Source of the DNA: Lojkania enalia
Lineage: Eukaryota; Ascomycota; Dothideomycetes; Pleosporales
Length of the DNA stretch: 49,047 nt
NCBI GenBank assembly: GCA_010094045.1
Contig: ML986592.1
Location: forward strand, 478,722-527,768
Direction of reading: 5' to 3'
The position numbers and the translations under genes are program-made. The notes below the pieces were generated by a model. It was given only the letters and a program-made list of their open reading frames with translations, was not told the origin of the DNA and did not search any database. Below are positions 25,651-35,334 of this stretch, one piece after another. Numbering within the stretch: position 1 is the stretch's first letter; the number at the start of each line of letters is the position of its first letter.

Positions 25651-27500
25651 ATATATATAAAAGTTAAAAAAGTTAATAGAATAGACTATTTACTTATATA
25701 AGCCGCTTACTTATAAAGTATATTAGCTAGAATTAGAAACTTTAATTAATAGATTTCTTTTTTTAGTAGTTTTAGAATATTTTAGATTAGATTATTATTT
25801 AAATATTTTTTATTAATAATTTCTATAATTAATTAATCTATTTTTATCTATTAAAATACTTTAGAACGAAGTAATATCTATTAATAATCTCTATAAACTT
25901 CTTCTTATATAGATTTATCTTATAATTTTTAAATTAATATATTAAACTTCTTTTTAAATCTTCTAAGTTAGTATATAATATTAAAGTTAAATTTTAATAG
26001 ATATTTTAATTAATAGTTTTATTAGTAGTTTAACTATTTTATTATTATAATATATTATAGATTTTTATAGTTGTTTAATACTTTTATAAAAAATACTATA
26101 TCTTCTAATTTAGGTTTTTATTATTTAAAATATTAGATAATTATAAGTAGTTTCTTATTATATATTTTATAAATACTTTTAGTAGAGTTTATATATTTAG
26201 AAAAATAGATAATAAGTTTTAGTTTACTATTAGTACCTTTCTAAAATAATATACTAGCTATTATAAAGTTAGATATATTAACTTCTACTACTATTAGTAG
26301 CTTATAATTAAGTATTAGAAAATTATTATAAAGATAAAAATATTCTTTAAATAGTTAAAGAAATATTAATAGTTATTATTCTAGTTAAATTAAATATTCT
26401 TCTTAGTTAGATCTATTAAAAGAGAAACTCTTTATAAGAAGTTACTAATAAATTATTAGTAGAAGTTTATAAAACTTATAAAAGTTTAAATATCTTTTAT
26501 ATTTTTAAAGTATTTCTAATTAATAATTATTTCTACCTTCTTTAAATCTATATAAATCTCTTCTATAATAATTATATACTCTAGATAGATTACTTCTAAT
26601 TAGTAAAACTTATATTTATCTATATTAAACTATAAACTATTTGCTTTTAAAACTTTAAGAACTAGCTAAATATACTACTTATACTTCTTTAAATTCTTAC
26701 TAAATATTAGAATATTATTAATATAGGTAGTATAGAATATATTAAAGTACTAGAATATATTTAGAATATTAGCTAAATTAAAAGATATTACTAAATACTT
26801 AAATAGTTTATAATATATATAAAAGATAGTTCTCTATTTATCTTTTTTAATAATTTTTAACTTATTAAATATAATAATAATATTAAGTTTTATATAATAT
26901 TTAGTCTTACTAAATTAAGTTAATATTTTTTAAATTAGTAGAATCGGGTATTAATTTTTAATAATAATAGTATTTAAAATTCTATAATCTATATAAAATT
27001 AGAAATTACTTTTAAATTTCTTTATAAAGATTATAGGTATAGCTACTAGTAATAAGCTTATTCTAATAAATCCTTTAAATAAGTTCTTATTAAATACTTT
27101 CTTAATACTTTTAACTTATTCTAGAATATTCTATAGTATAAACTAAAGCTAGTTTAATTACTACTTTCTAATTTAATTTTATAATTATATAGTTATTATT
27201 TAAATAGTTTATTTATATTCTTATATTAAAAAATAAATAATAAATTATAGTATTTTTTAAATACTTTAGTAATAAAGTTAATATATATCTTTAAAGCTAA
27301 AGTTTTATTAATATTAGCTATTAATATAGTAAAAATTTTATATTTAAATTATTAAAAAAATAGACTAGTAATATACTACCTATATAATATATATTTAGTT
27401 ATAGTATAAACTTTAGATATTTAAGTTTAAATAAGTTTTCTTAACTATAATTTTTTTAGAAGTTAAATTAGATTTAATATTAAATTCTTTTAACTAATTA
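25650..27500 (-). mobile_element. Ty3/gypsy retrotransposon fragment H, minus strand, RIP-dead
   Basis: Reverse-complement translation through stops gives gypsy RT in order from about 27,000 downward: an ILT-FSKTKYYIKLNI block, INRELSF-type residues, LFKYLVISFNLANI, TTYINNILIFSKNLKKYK (YIDD now YINN, near 26,715-26,740), LKANSLQFNIDKYKFY and FISFINFY. RNase H remnants extend to about 25,900. I found no integrase, gag knuckle or LTR pair. It is therefore a truncated or further-interrupted fragment of a gypsy family distinct from A, B and C. Confidence 0.82.
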
Positions 27501-28050
27501 TAAGAATATATATACTATTATATATCTATAATTAGTAATATTAATTATTTATACCTTTTAGTTATAGTAGTATAGTAGTATAGAACTATACTTCTAATAA
27601 AAATTTAGTATATAGAAGTAGCTACTTTATAATCGTATTTAAAGTTATTAGAATTTATTATCTTCTACTCTACTTAAAATAGTAGAGTAGCTTTATAAAG
27701 GTTATTAAAAAATAGATTACTTAAATACCTTATAATAAAGTTAAATAGCTACTTTAGAGTAAATTATTAAAGATTTTATATAGTATAAGTAGTATAAAAG
27801 AAAATATATATAAGAAGAAAATATTCTATTAGTTCAATAGAGTCTTAAAAAGGCTTCTAGTATAGTAGAAGGTAATAAGTATTAATAGAAGCTATTAGTA
27901 CTAAATAGTATATATATTATAAAATACCTAGATATAATATCTATATATATAAATTAGACGAAGATAGTATTTATTAATTCTATATTAGAATATCTAATCA
28001 ATATCTTATAGTATTATTAAGCTAGTTACGTTTAAAGCTTAATACTAATA
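27500..28050. other. RIP-mutated AT-rich DNA at the island edge, mostly unassigned
   Basis: TA-rich DNA running to the sharp edge near 28,050. A plus-strand stretch near 27,785-27,830 (YKRKYI followed by acidic residues) resembles the Lys/Arg tail of the D transposase (YKRKYI-KKN), so part may be a Fot1-like remnant. This is weak. Confidence 0.45.
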
Positions 28051-29155
28051 GTAGATCCCCGATCATTTGTACGACTAGATTGGGAGTCTCGTGTGGCTTA
28101 TCCCGAACAACGCATGTAAGGGTTTTGGCCGAGATGGCCAATGAATAGATGCCTCGCCTTTTTCAGTCCGATAATCCGAGAAAACAATGTCAATAGGCGC
28201 CAGGAGGGCAGGCTACCATTAGGAACGTCTTGCGTTCACAAGCTTCGCTCCTTCTCACTTAGAGCTACCGTCATCTCGAGATTGATTACGCAACGCTGCT
28301 AGACATATAGTTCTCCCTAGCTTTAATTTTGTAATCTCTCAGCCGAGCTCCAAATTTCTAAACCAGTCCCTGGAAATTCTAGCTCGACATTCCGTCTGTG
28401 TCGATAATTGCTCATTAGTGGGACACGAAAATAAAAGAATGATTAGATTTGCTTTTTCACGGATGCATATTATCGAATCGAGGTGCCATATCTACCGGCA
28501 CCAGATTCTATCTAAAGTTCTGCTTCTTGCGAGAATACGTAAGTGACTGGAAAAAACAAGAGTCGGAGGCCTCGAACTGATCTTCTGAAGAAAATACGTG
28601 ATATGCCATAAACTCTAAATGCAAGAATTAAAGATCCAGAGATATCCCATGTAATTTGGGGCATCTTCGGAAGGAGTTGCGTTGATTCTTTATTAGATGG
28701 GTCAACTAGATCCGTCGGCTTATTTCCATTGCAGCCCCTATTCAGCAATCTTGGTAAAATATCATATTGAGTTCTCGAGACTGTTTAAGGCGCGCTAATC
28801 GAATAACTCTCTGTAGCTGTTCCCGGGACCCAAAATGCTCCCTATTAGTGATCGTACATGTCCGTTGTGAAAGAGCACAATGCATACTTTGTTAGACATA
28901 ATAAGCTCTTTTTATCCCGAGCTTCTTTGTTTCTTTATCTCCCCCTACATCATATCCGCGCAACAAGTGCGATCTACACAATGCACGCCCCTCCCTATAT
29001 GAACACTCACAATTCTCTTCCGATTTCTCGGAACCGATCCAAACGTCGCGCTCACAGAGCAACATACAAAATGCCGGAAACTTAAACATTGGAGATATAG
29101 CCCAAAATCCTACGTGTGCACTCACTCGCACTAGTAGCAATCCCTGAACCACAAG
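28051..29155. other. Unique DNA without a recognisable gene
   Basis: Composition changes abruptly to normal, with CA and TG frequent. Open frames on both strands are under 95 codons (for example 28,512-28,748 minus and 28,858-29,085 plus). They match no family I know and have no good splice or start context. The right end presumably contains the 5' flank of the gene at 29,156. Confidence 0.6.
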
Positions 29156-29560
29156 ATGCCCCTCCAACTAACCAAAACTTCTAATGGTATCAAGACATTG
29201 TCAAAAAAGCAGGTGTGGTACGAAGCCGAGATAGATGAAAATGGCCAGAAATGGATTGTCAAGCACTTCGGTAAAAAGTCAAAGCACGACAGGAAGGTTG
29301 CAGCTGTGGAGAAGAACCAAGGTAAGAAGAAACTGGAGTAGAAGAGATAGAGTACTAGGGAGACTGGACGCTATAGTGAGGATGGGGAACTGCCTGAGGA
29401 GTTTGAAGGCCAGGCCCTAGAGAGGGACGGGCATGTCGGTGACAAGAATGATGGGACGGCTGAAGAGCTGGCAGGGGTGCAGCTTGAGGAGCGGACTGTG
29501 GAACAGGCAGAACCTGCTGGGTTGTCTAAGGGGAAAGGGAAGGCAAGAAAGAAGAGGTAG
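29156..29560 (+). pseudogene. Unrecognised small Lys-rich gene with two in-frame TAG codons
   Basis: From ATG 29,156 the frame gives a basic N-terminal part (begins MPLQLTKTSNGIKTLSKKQ; WYEAEIDENGQKWIVKHFG follows) and stops at TAG 29,339-29,341. A second TAG follows at 29,348-29,350. The same frame then stays open to TAG 29,558-29,560 and encodes an acidic stretch and a basic tail ending SKGKGKARKKR. Reading both TAG as CAG (Gln) gives one continuous 134-residue product. Both changes are C to T in a CpA context, the RIP preference. An intron could remove them only with a 37-nt gtaaga...tag span that breaks the downstream frame. I do not recognise the family. It could alternatively be a real 61-residue protein. 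Confidence 0.5.
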
Positions 29561-29754
29561 ATATTTTTAAAGCGTTGGTGAATATAGTAGACTGCTATTG
29601 CCATAGTAGGGTCCAGTAAAAAGATGCAAAATTAACTTGACTTTTTGTTAATATCCAAACCGCGTACATCTCCTATCAGCTAAATCAAAATGTAAATACG
29701 GGACATATAGAAAAGATGCCCAAATGGCACGATGCCCTTCTATTTGTAGTCTAT
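29561..29754. other. Convergent intergenic spacer
   Basis: About 190 bp between the small plus-strand gene and the stop of the DUF1996 gene. It must hold the 3' ends of both transcripts; no terminator can be assigned from sequence alone. Confidence 0.5.
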
Positions 29755-31023
29755 CTAGTTAACCATTTGACCCCCGGGCAACTCGGTTAGCCATCCATCA
29801 ATATTCTCCTTGACCTTCTGCTGCTGAGCACACTTGTTCCCCTCTGTAATGCTCTGAGACTTGAGCTCAGGGCAATTAATATAGCAGTTCGAATCCATAG
29901 CTTTCTGGAGTGCATTATCTTTCCAGCCGAAGACGTAGTCGCCGTGGTTGCCGTAACCAGTCCTGAAGTGAACATATTAGCATCTATCTGAGAACACAAC
30001 ATAAAAAGAATAGCTAAAAAAAAGGAGCGGGAAATGTGCTAAAGGGTTAACATACGCATCGCCAAAGCTCCAAATAAATGGCTGCGAGCCGTCCTCCGGC
30101 CACAAACTCATATCGTTAAACTTTGTAGTATCCCAAATGACCTCATAAAATAGCTGTGGAATCTTTATAGGATGAGATGCTGGACAAGGTCCGTCAGATT
30201 CGAAAGTCCCGCTAGAAGCTATTATCATATCATCAGCCACTATGATTTAGCCTTTATTCGGATGAAATCGAACTTACGATAAGCGACATGGCTCATATGA
30301 TCCGGCGAATCAAGATTCACGCCATCCCAGCATGTCGGAAATCGTACATTGGCCATGATACCCGCTGGACATGGCTTCTTTGGGAAATCAAGGGTTTCGC
30401 CAGTTCGGGTGTTCATGTTCTGCAGACATGTGTATGTTAATTGGCGGAAACGTTTGGCCTCGGTTTCGGTGCGGTAAGTTGGATTGCCTATCTTAGTCAG
30501 TACCCTCACCATCACATGATCTGAGCTCACGATTTCCATAGGACGTACCAACGATCATCCGAAATCCTTTCTTGAAGGCTGTAATCTTCTCCCTCGGTTT
30601 TCCCATCTGGATCGTAGGTGTGTAATATACTGTCATCCCACCCTGTGATTGTTCGAACCCGACGTTTCCCTTGATCGGCACACGCTTGAATGTCCCGTTT
30701 CGAGCTCGGAAGAAGAGGACCGCTGTCCAGTAATTCGAGAAGTCTTCTGCAAACGTACAGGTCGTGCAGGTAGCAAGATCTGGAGGTGCCACGCTAGGGT
30801 CCATGGATGCCTTCACCAAGATTAGAGAATTCAACAGTATGGGTTATGAACCTACATTGAATGCATTACCCCCAATAATCTGATGAAGATGCGGGGATTG
30901 AAGTTCACCAGGGTTAACAAGTGGGTCCAGGCGCTCGATGACAAGCTGGGAGCAAGAGAAGCGAAGAAGGGCGTGGATACTAGGCGCAAGAAGCGCGCTG
31001 AAGGCATATGGTGTCCAACGCAT
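29755..31023 (-). CDS. Secreted DUF1996-domain protein, five exons
   Basis: Gene model (minus): exons 31,023-30,856, 30,810-30,549, 30,487-30,278, 30,218-30,056 and 29,962-29,755, giving 336 residues. All four introns are GT-AG (45, 61, 59 and 93 nt) and the phases join. The N-terminus, MRWTPYAFSALLAPSIHALL, resembles a short signal peptide. The DUF1996 landmarks are in order: RLDPLVNPG (31-39), LHQIIGGNAF (46-55), SNYWTAVLFF (81-90), CPAGI (183-187), FPTCWDG (193-199), SPDHMSHVAYP (204-214), WSFGDATGYGNHGDYVFGW (263-281) and a C-terminal DGWLTELPGG. Known: this is a common extracellular family in filamentous fungi of unestablished biochemical role; length is close to the family norm. It is tail-to-tail with the 29,156 gene. 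Exon 1 to exon 2 splicing (45 nt) is the least certain join. Confidence 0.88.
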
Positions 31024-31989
31024 TGTGACGAGTACAGAAGATGGCTAGAAATTGAAGATAGAGGTAACAGGTCCACAGAGGAATCAAGCGCCCCTTTAAA
31101 TGATATGACCCCTACATGCCTATTTTCTAGATAAATCAATCAAAGATCGGCTATTTCGTTGTTGCATTGCCTGGTCTCGTGGCAATATATCATGGGGCTG
31201 TTATTGGCAAGGATATCAAAAGGTATATGGAAGTCACTGTTCCGAGTCTGTGGAAACGATTGTTGATCATGCCCATATCAGGAATAGGCATAAATATTTA
31301 ATTGCAATGGGAATGAGTCAACCAATTGCAATATCCTGAGCCACGTTATCATCGCTGGCAAAACCTTTTCTTTGACGTCGAATGAAGCTTTGCCTCATTC
31401 ATTTACTACTTTAGCAACAAGGACGGTTTATTGACGGCACTAGTCGCTTCTGCCGGCATCTGCACCCCCACAATCTTTTAAATTGACTCTCCACATTGAG
31501 GCCCAGGTACTAAGCATATCGCCATTTGATTGAGGTATACGAAAGCTTCCGCTGTATATAAGTCGCCAACAAGCGCGTATAGGCCTATATCTGCGGTATT
31601 TCTAAGCCCGAGGCACATGAAGCACTTTGCTGCAGTGAAACTCAAGTCAGTGTAAATCTATCCGTACTTCAGAGAATACGATAGGTGTTATCACAATGTT
31701 ATTAGAAGTGTGGTACCACTGAGAACCGGAAGACGTGCTTCTCAAAAGGTTGAATTTATGGAATCTTGACAAGATTGGATTACTTCAACCAGAAAAACCT
31801 GACTTGCTGATTGATGTCAGAGGAAATGAATCGTGTATGAAAGACTAGAAATACAATGCCATGCTGAGTTGGATTAATGATAGAAATGCTGTGTATACCT
31901 CTTCAATCATATATGAACTAGGAACCCCTTCAAATGGAATTAGGTTCGTTGCCCTCGTCACTGCTTGGAATATCGCTCAACTCGTCGCT
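31024..31989. other. Intergenic region between the DUF1996 and HhH-GPD genes
   Basis: Nearly 1 kb holding the upstream region of the DUF1996 gene (right of 31,023) and the 3' end of the glycosylase gene. Short open frames on both strands (such as 31,861-32,100 plus) match nothing and overlap real exons. A tatataag motif lies near 31,554-31,562, on the plus strand, so it is not placed for the minus-strand genes. Nothing else is recognisable. Confidence 0.55.
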
Positions 31990-33462
31990 TTAATTCTCAG
32001 TCTCTTCACCCTTAGATCTCTTCTTACCCTTGATTGTACGTGGCTTAGCTCCCCGCGGCTTCGGGGCACTACCCTTTCTCCCACCTGTGCGCTGCAATAA
32101 ATGGTCAATGACGCAACCGTCTTCCCAGCCCATGCTGGTTTTCCCGGTAATAGCACGACATCGTGGGCATGTTTTCCCGTGTGTAATAAAGAGTTGATGA
32201 AGAGGATACTTTAGCTCGTCTGGGATCCTAACCTCACAATGCGCGTACGTCGAGTTTCGATTAGGCCCAGCAAACTTGCCTTTAGCTCCGGGTGCTACAC
32301 CAGCTGGATCACCCGGCGCTGGGACCCATCCCAGCCACTTACAAAGACGGAAGACATGGGTGTCTACGGCAAAAGAAGGGCGTTGGAGGCAGAAGAGGAG
32401 AACGCACGATGCGGTCTTCGGCCCAATACCAGGATACTTGGTCAAAGCATTGAAGGCGTCGTCGTTAGAAAGAAGGTGAAGATGATCGAGTGAAAGGACG
32501 TTTTCTTCGGCCTTGACTATCTCAGTGTTCTTTCCCTTTGGGGGTTTGGCAATACTGGGGGCTTTGGAAGACGCTACTAAGGCGCTACGTCGAGCTTGGT
32601 TCTCTTCCCACACCATCTGAAGGATCTTCTTAATATCCTTGCTCTTTACGTCCGCAAGTCCCCCAATCTTAATCGCTTCGAATATGTCTCTGGTATCTGC
32701 CAGGCGTACTTTATTCCAATCTACACTACCTTTCCCAACGCCCTCTTGCAAGATCCCAAACTTCGCTACCAAGCCGGCGAAAGCCCGCGACGAATTCGTA
32801 CCAGAAGTTGCGGCAGATAAACGGGTACGAATAAGGGCATCCAATACCGATGGTACTTCACCGCAACCGGAAACGTTTAGCGATGGCATTGGGATAGTTT
32901 CCGGTGGCTTGACCTCTCCATGAACACTAGACAGCAGGCGAGTGACCTCTTGACACTCTTCTACAGTCGGATGCGGCCAGTTGGGGTAAGGGCTTTGTCC
33001 AGGCGTGAGGCCGTACGTATTATTCTTAGCTTTCTTCTGGGGCGACTCAGAAGTTGCTGTAGCTTTTGTAACAACGTGGATTGCGTCTTCCGTTTTCAAC
33101 TCCACACCCTTCTCAGTTTTGCTAGTCTTTCTGGCCCTCTTCGTCGGCCGCCCGACTCCATTCTCCTGGCCGGCAACAGGCAAATTTGGGATTCTATCGA
33201 GGTTATGTGGAAGCTTATTGATGCCATCATCATTTTTCACGGCAGGTTGTTGATTTCTCCTGCGGGAACTGTTGGGCGTACTTGGAAGATCTCTAAACGG
33301 TTGTGTATTCGTCTCTGTTTTAACGGCAGTCTTCTTCTTGTTCTGCGAAGGCCCTGACGTTGCTGGAGGGCTTGATAGCTGTACTTGCTCCCCCGCGGCA
33401 ACTGATGGTGGTTGAGAAGCGGCGAGCCTCGCTGCAGAGCTCCTGGTTACTCTTGCTGCCAT
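31990..33462 (-). CDS. HhH-GPD base-excision DNA glycosylase/AP lyase (endonuclease III-like)
   Basis: One uninterrupted exon of 490 residues from ATG 33,462. An upstream in-frame ATG at 33,603 would add 47 residues, but they lack charge or conservation features, whereas MAARVTRSSAARLAA is a typical basic nuclear N-terminus. Residues 1-160 are low-complexity with nuclear-localisation-like clusters (RPTKRARK, PQKKAK). The glycosylase fold begins at about 206 (VLDALIRTRLSAATS). The helix-hairpin-helix is YPGIGPKTASCVLLF (343-357), with the catalytic Lys349 equivalent, and AVDTHVF supplies Asp367. Lys and Asp together predict a bifunctional glycosylase/lyase. The C-terminus has only CPRC (432-435) and Cys450, not the endonuclease III CX6CX2CX5C iron-sulfur pattern. 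Expected role: nuclear removal of damaged or modified bases. It is divergent from the thioesterase gene, with 492 bp between the starts. Confidence 0.92.
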   Translation of the reverse strand: MAARVTRSSAARLAASQPPSVAAGEQVQLSSPPATSGPSQNKKKTAVKTETNTQPFRDLPSTPNSSRRRNQQPAVKNDDGINKLPHNLDRIPNLPVAGQENGVGRPTKRARKTSKTEKGVELKTEDAIHVVTKATATSESPQKKAKNNTYGLTPGQSPYPNWPHPTVEECQEVTRLLSSVHGEVKPPETIPMPSLNVSGCGEVPSVLDALIRTRLSAATSGTNSSRAFAGLVAKFGILQEGVGKGSVDWNKVRLADTRDIFEAIKIGGLADVKSKDIKKILQMVWEENQARRSALVASSKAPSIAKPPKGKNTEIVKAEENVLSLDHLHLLSNDDAFNALTKYPGIGPKTASCVLLFCLQRPSFAVDTHVFRLCKWLGWVPAPGDPAGVAPGAKGKFAGPNRNSTYAHCEVRIPDELKYPLHQLFITHGKTCPRCRAITGKTSMGWEDGCVIDHLLQRTGGRKGSAPKPRGAKPRTIKGKKRSKGEETEN

Positions 33463-33954
33463 ATTGATGGGGTGCACAATGTTCGAGCAAAGAGTAAGAG
33501 AGCTAAGGCGCCCTCTCAAGGAGTGTATAGCTAGATGCAGCTTTGAAAGACAAGCGCAGAATGTGATAAATGTTGACGGCGTTATCTGTACTATCAACCA
33601 CAATTGAGCAAGGAAATGACACTCTTTTAGTCTTCTCTAGATCTAGTGAGGAACACGACGAGAAATCCGAGTGAATGGAACAAGAGCGAGTAACTAGAAT
33701 GAATGTGAATGCTAGATCAACAAGAGGTGTTCAGCGTCCCTTGAAGAGTGAATGCATGACGTTTTGAAGAGGGAGCTTTGACCCTTAGGACGGATGCAAG
33801 AGTCCTCACAGTTTAGCGGGGCCGCCGCCCACGTCCATCAGTCGGAACGAAACTTCACCCCACGACGACTATTCCTCTACACCTCGTACACTCCAGCGCC
33901 TGAAACAACCTATTCCTCGTCCGACTGTTCTTTCTCCTCTGCTGATTTGCCACA
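33463..33954. promoter_or_regulatory. Divergent promoter region, glycosylase and thioesterase genes
   Basis: 492 bp separate the two start codons, so both promoters and 5' UTRs must lie here. No clear TATA box or recognised operator is visible. A pyrimidine-rich stretch (about 33,905-33,945) precedes the thioesterase ATG, whose context is cacaATGgct. Confidence 0.6.
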
Positions 33955-34885
33955 ATGGCTGGAAAGGCGCCGTTTGTAGTACCGGCACTTAGACGACATA
34001 CAGCGACCATCATTCTCGCGCACGGGTTGGGCGACAGCGGCGCCGGCTGGCAAGGCAATCCACCCGAACGCATTGTCAAGATACTGATCGATATGAAGGA
34101 TGTTCCTCGCCGAGAATTGGCGGCGGCGGAGCAAGTTCGAAGAGGTCGCCTTCATCTTCCCAAACGCGCCTAATATACCTATTACCGTTGTGCGTATCCC
34201 TGCGTATCCACCCATTTGATCGCGGCCCGTCCCTCCAATGAAGAGGACCCATAACTAGAAATCAATGTGCTGGAAAAATACTGATTGCTATAATAGAATA
34301 TGGGCGTGCGGATGCCCGGCTGGTACGACATTAAGTCTCTCAGCGACCTAGCCAGCCGCGAAGAGGACGAGCAAGGTATTATTAGATCCCGCGACTACTT
34401 CCACTCCCTCATCGATGCCGAAATCGCCAAAGGAATTCCTGCGGACCGCATCGTTATCGGGGGCTTCTCACAAGGCGGGGCCATGTCCCTGATCTCCGGT
34501 GTCACATACAAGAATAAGTTAGGGGGCATCTTCGGTCTGAGCTGCTACCTGCTCCTGCAGTCGAAGCTCAAGGACATAATTCCAGCCGATAGCCCGAACA
34601 AGGACACTCCTATCTTTATGGGTCATGGTGACTCCGATCAAGTCGTTGCGCATAAGTACGGGAAGATGAGTGCGGATTACTTAAAGGATCTTGGCTATAA
34701 AGTCGACTTCAGGACATATGAGTAAGGATAGGGTTAGAGCTAACTTAAACGCTACAATCGCTTATCATCTGTTTAGGGGCCTTGTTCACTCCGCAGATCC
34801 TGAGGAGATTGATCACCTCGAGTCCTATTTAAACCAACAGATACCAGCTTTAGGTGATGAGAAAAAGCCTGAGACTTCCCTTTGA
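33955..34885 (+). CDS. Acyl-protein thioesterase 1 / lysophospholipase (alpha/beta hydrolase), four exons
   Basis: Gene model: exons 33,955-34,049, 34,099-34,189, 34,297-34,721 and 34,777-34,885, giving 239 residues, the usual APT1 length. Known role: removes palmitate from S-acylated proteins, and family members also cleave lysophospholipids, in the cytosol. Seen: AHGLGDSGAGW (22-32) with the oxyanion region, AENWRRRSKF (36-45), FPNAPNIPITV (52-62), MPGWYDI (68-74), the nucleophile elbow GGFSQGG (117-123, Ser120), GHGDSDQVV (171-179, Asp176) and GLVHSAD (205-211, His208). The catalytic triad is intact. Introns 2 and 3 are GT-AG, and intron 3 has an exact gctaac branch site. Intron 1 (34,050-34,098) must be GC-AG to restore GAGWMFLAENW. 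Confidence 0.95.
34050..34098 (+). other. GC-AG intron in the thioesterase gene
   Basis: A 49-nt intron begins gcaagg and ends tatgaag, with a branch-like tactgat 16-22 nt before the acceptor. Splicing joins TG|G to make Trp32 and continues MFLAENW, the strongly conserved APT1 sequence. No GT donor nearby restores this frame. Confidence 0.85.
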
Positions 34886-35334
34886 CTATCTCTGCGCTCT
34901 TCTTTCATTCATCCTATAGCGTCTACGGAGGCTATGGCAGCCTTAGTTTTGGTAATGACCTTGGCGGTTTTAGAGGTTGCGACGTTCAAGAAGCGCATGA
35001 CGAAAGTGCGGGAGTAGAGCATTCCGGAAGAACATATCAGGGCCAAAATCGGTGTGCCCCCGCTCTATGTAGATAGATTCCCACACAGTGATGAACGTAT
35101 ACACAAGCAGGTAATTCGTGATTGTTTCATTTACCCTACCCTCGTTCGATGCAAAGACATACTGAGCAGCCGCTTCTGTAATAGGTGATATATTAATGAT
35201 AGAAGCAAGAATATATCGTCTCCTCAAATTCTCCCCCTATCTCCATCTCCAATTTCATCATGTGAGCCATATTAAGCTACATGTAGTCAAAGAACCTTCC
35301 TCAACACGTCAGCTGTGTTCCTCAATTTCTGCTA
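34886..35334. other. Convergent spacer, no recognisable gene
   Basis: About 450 bp between the ends of the thioesterase and IFI6-like genes. A minus-strand frame (34,970-35,227, 85 codons) and a plus-strand frame (34,882-35,076) overlap each other. Neither resembles a known family or has flanking exons, so I treat both as chance. Confidence 0.5.

Larger units (their letters stand above)
1..28050. other. Left AT-rich RIP-mutated transposon block
   Basis: Seen: nearly pure T/A-rich sequence with many TA steps, almost no CA or TG, retained CpG, and stops in every frame. Only one ATG-initiated reading frame of 60 codons or more occurs in 28 kb, and it is a shadow. Known: RIP in Pezizomycotina converts CpA to TpA on either strand in duplicated DNA. 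Inferred: a silenced heterochromatic AT-isochore made of nested transposons, itemised below. The edge with unique DNA is sharp, near 28,050. Confidence 0.95.

Noticed and set aside
28512..28748. 78-codon minus-strand frame near the left island edge
   Set aside because: No recognisable domain, no supporting exons, and no plausible start context beyond an ATG. Left as unassigned unique DNA.
28858..29167. Overlapping open frames on both strands just upstream of the 29,156 gene
   Set aside because: They overlap each other on opposite strands, match no family, and lie where a promoter and 5' UTR are expected.
29302..29378. Intron explanation for the two TAG codons in the 29,156 gene
   Set aside because: The only gt...ag span near the stops (gtaaga to gtactag, 37 nt) is shorter than normal fungal introns and shifts the frame away from the long downstream open frame.
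29371..29604. 77-codon minus-strand Ser/Pro-rich frame
   Set aside because: It is the complement of the acidic Glu/Gly-rich coding frame on the plus strand, a common shadow of GAG/GAA codons.
30852..31139. Minus-strand 95-codon and plus-strand 83-codon frames over the first DUF1996 exon
   Set aside because: Both are shadows. The third frame carries the start, the signal-peptide-like region and the LHQIIGGNAF motif that join to the downstream DUF1996 exons.
32239..33357. Several plus-strand frames of 67-145 codons over the glycosylase gene
   Set aside because: They are antisense to a 490-residue minus-strand frame with a clear HhH-GPD domain.
33463..33603. 47-residue N-terminal extension of the glycosylase from ATG 33,603
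   Set aside because: The extension has no recognisable feature and would shorten the divergent promoter. The internal Met at 33,462 starts a basic, Ser/Ala-rich sequence typical of a nuclear N-terminus. Not excluded, but less likely.
34970..35227. 85-codon minus-strand frame between the thioesterase and IFI6-like genes
   Set aside because: Considered as a decayed membrane-protein exon, but I could find no family resemblance and no flanking exons; the opposite strand is also partly open.
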